Positions 63,344 through 64,000 of a stretch of 64,000 bases of DNA are shown in pieces; within the stretch, counting starts at the first letter, position 1; each line of letters begins with the position of its first letter. The notes under the pieces are model-generated. The model saw nothing but the letters and a program-made list of their open reading frames with translations, searched no databases and was not told the origin of the DNA. The stretch covers positions 2,607,501-2,671,500 of the forward strand of contig NZ_CP046509.1 in NCBI RefSeq assembly GCF_009738185.1. The letters are read 5' to 3'. The DNA is from Erwinia sorbitola. Its GTDB lineage: Bacteria > Pseudomonadota > Gammaproteobacteria > Enterobacterales > Enterobacteriaceae. The translations under genes and the position numbers were made by a program.

Positions 63344-64000
63344 CAGATACCCATGCTGCCCCGGATGGCATCCGGGTTACCGACCTGACGGTCACCTACC
63401 GTAACGGCCATACCGCCCTGCGTAGCGCCACGTTGCAGGTGCCGGGGGCCAGTATCGCCGCGCTGGTCGGAATCAACGGTTCCGGTAAATCCACGCTGTT
63501 TAAAGCAATAATGGGATTTGTTCCGCTCTCCGCCGGGTCAATTACTCTGCTGGATCAGCCCGCACACCGGGCGCTGAAGCAGAACCTCGTCTCCTATGTG
63601 CCGCAGTCTGAAGATGTGGACTGGTCTTTCCCGGTGCTGGTTGAAGACGTGGTCATGATGGGGCGCTACGGCCATATGGGAATGTTGCGCATTGCTCGCG
63701 CAGAAGACAAACGTCTGGTTACCGAGGCGCTGGAGCGCGTTGGCATGGCGGATTTCCGTCATCGGCAGATTGGTGAACTCTCCGGCGGTCAGAAAAAACG
63801 CGTCTTCCTGGCCCGGGCCATCGCCCAGCGCGGCCAGGTAATTCTGCTTGATGAGCCATTTACCGGCGTGGACATTAATACCGAACGTCAGATTATCAGC
63901 CTGCTGCACGAGCTGCGCGCTGAAGGGCGTACCCTGCTGGTTTCCACTCACAATCTGGCCTCGGTCAGCGAATACTGCGACCATACGGTGATCGTCAAAG
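63340..64000 (+). CDS. sitB: SitB, ABC transporter ATPase (3' end beyond window)
   Basis: About 220 residues are visible; the gene runs off the window. Walker A VGINGSGKST, the Q-loop VPQSEDVDWSF, the signature LSGGQKKRVFLARA, Walker B VILLDEPFTGVD and the H-switch STHN are all present. It is the cytoplasmic ATPase of the manganese/iron transporter, coupled by an ATGA overlap to sitA; the permeases sitC and sitD are expected next. Confidence 0.95.
   Translation, partial: MTDTHAAPDGIRVTDLTVTYRNGHTALRSATLQVPGASIAALVGINGSGKSTLFKAIMGFVPLSAGSITLLDQPAHRALKQNLVSYVPQSEDVDWSFPVLVEDVVMMGRYGHMGMLRIARAEDKRLVTEALERVGMADFRHRQIGELSGGQKKRVFLARAIAQRGQVILLDEPFTGVDINTERQIISLLHELRAEGRTLLVSTHNLASVSEYCDHTVIVK

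Overview
The window looks like a chromosomal segment of an enterobacterium, most likely Erwiniaceae (Erwinia/Pantoea-like). This is inferred from close resemblance of many products to E. coli proteins and from two blocks of E. coli-like gene order: ghrA-ycdX-ycdY / tRNA-Ser / phoH-efeBOU-putP-putA, and fliZ-fliA-fliC-fliD-fliS-fliT-amyA-yedD followed by yodC-yedI-yedA-vsr-dcm-yedJ and mtfA/tRNA-Asn. The genus is not proven by the sequence alone.

Layout. 1-13 kb: the 3' part of a sugar-porter gene, hemB, a ChrR-type quinone/chromate reductase, a CPA1-type Na+/H+ antiporter, a two-gene surface-polysaccharide unit (GT2 glycosyltransferase then flippase), an AT-rich 0.9 kb gap, a membrane GGDEF-EAL protein, a glutamine amidotransferase, an EamA exporter and a class III CoA-transferase. 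13-17 kb: ghrA-ycdX-ycdY and a POT-like transporter. 17-20 kb: two identical tRNA-Ser(GGA) genes, each with its own promoter and a near-identical terminator, flank phoA. The first is followed by 11 tandem ~77-bp units, each an inverted pair of GTAG-type REP palindromes (REPIN-like); the second is followed by a single unit. 20-32 kb: nitroreductase, phoH, efeUOB with a Fur box and an intact efeU, then putP/putA divergent from a control region with four GTTGCA boxes. 32-34 kb: two tandem paralogous membrane acyltransferases. 34-48 kb: flagellar class 2/3 genes with recognisable sigma-28 promoters, the flagellin methylase fliB, an inserted HNH nuclease gene, an intergenic repeat array where fliY/tcyJ would be expected, amyA, yedD, and a chemoreceptor transcribed with an orphan periplasmic sugar-binding protein. 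49-56 kb: small conserved genes, yedI with two Cys-rich small neighbours, yedA, vsr-dcm, queH and yedJ. 56-59 kb: an AT-rich accessory stretch with a Tae4-like T6SS amidase overlapping a small two-TM ORF and a phage-type gene, next to mtfA and tRNA-Asn. 60-64 kb: TetR and ArsR regulators, an old-yellow-enzyme reductase and the start of a sitAB manganese/iron transporter behind a strong MntR-type palindrome.

Functional themes are motility and chemotaxis, metal uptake (efeUOB, sitAB), proline catabolism, envelope polysaccharide modification and electrophile/quinone detoxification. The most unusual structures are the REPIN array with the duplicated tRNA-Ser locus, the chemoreceptor/binding-protein pair, the orphan Tae4 unit, and the small cysteine proteins around yedI.
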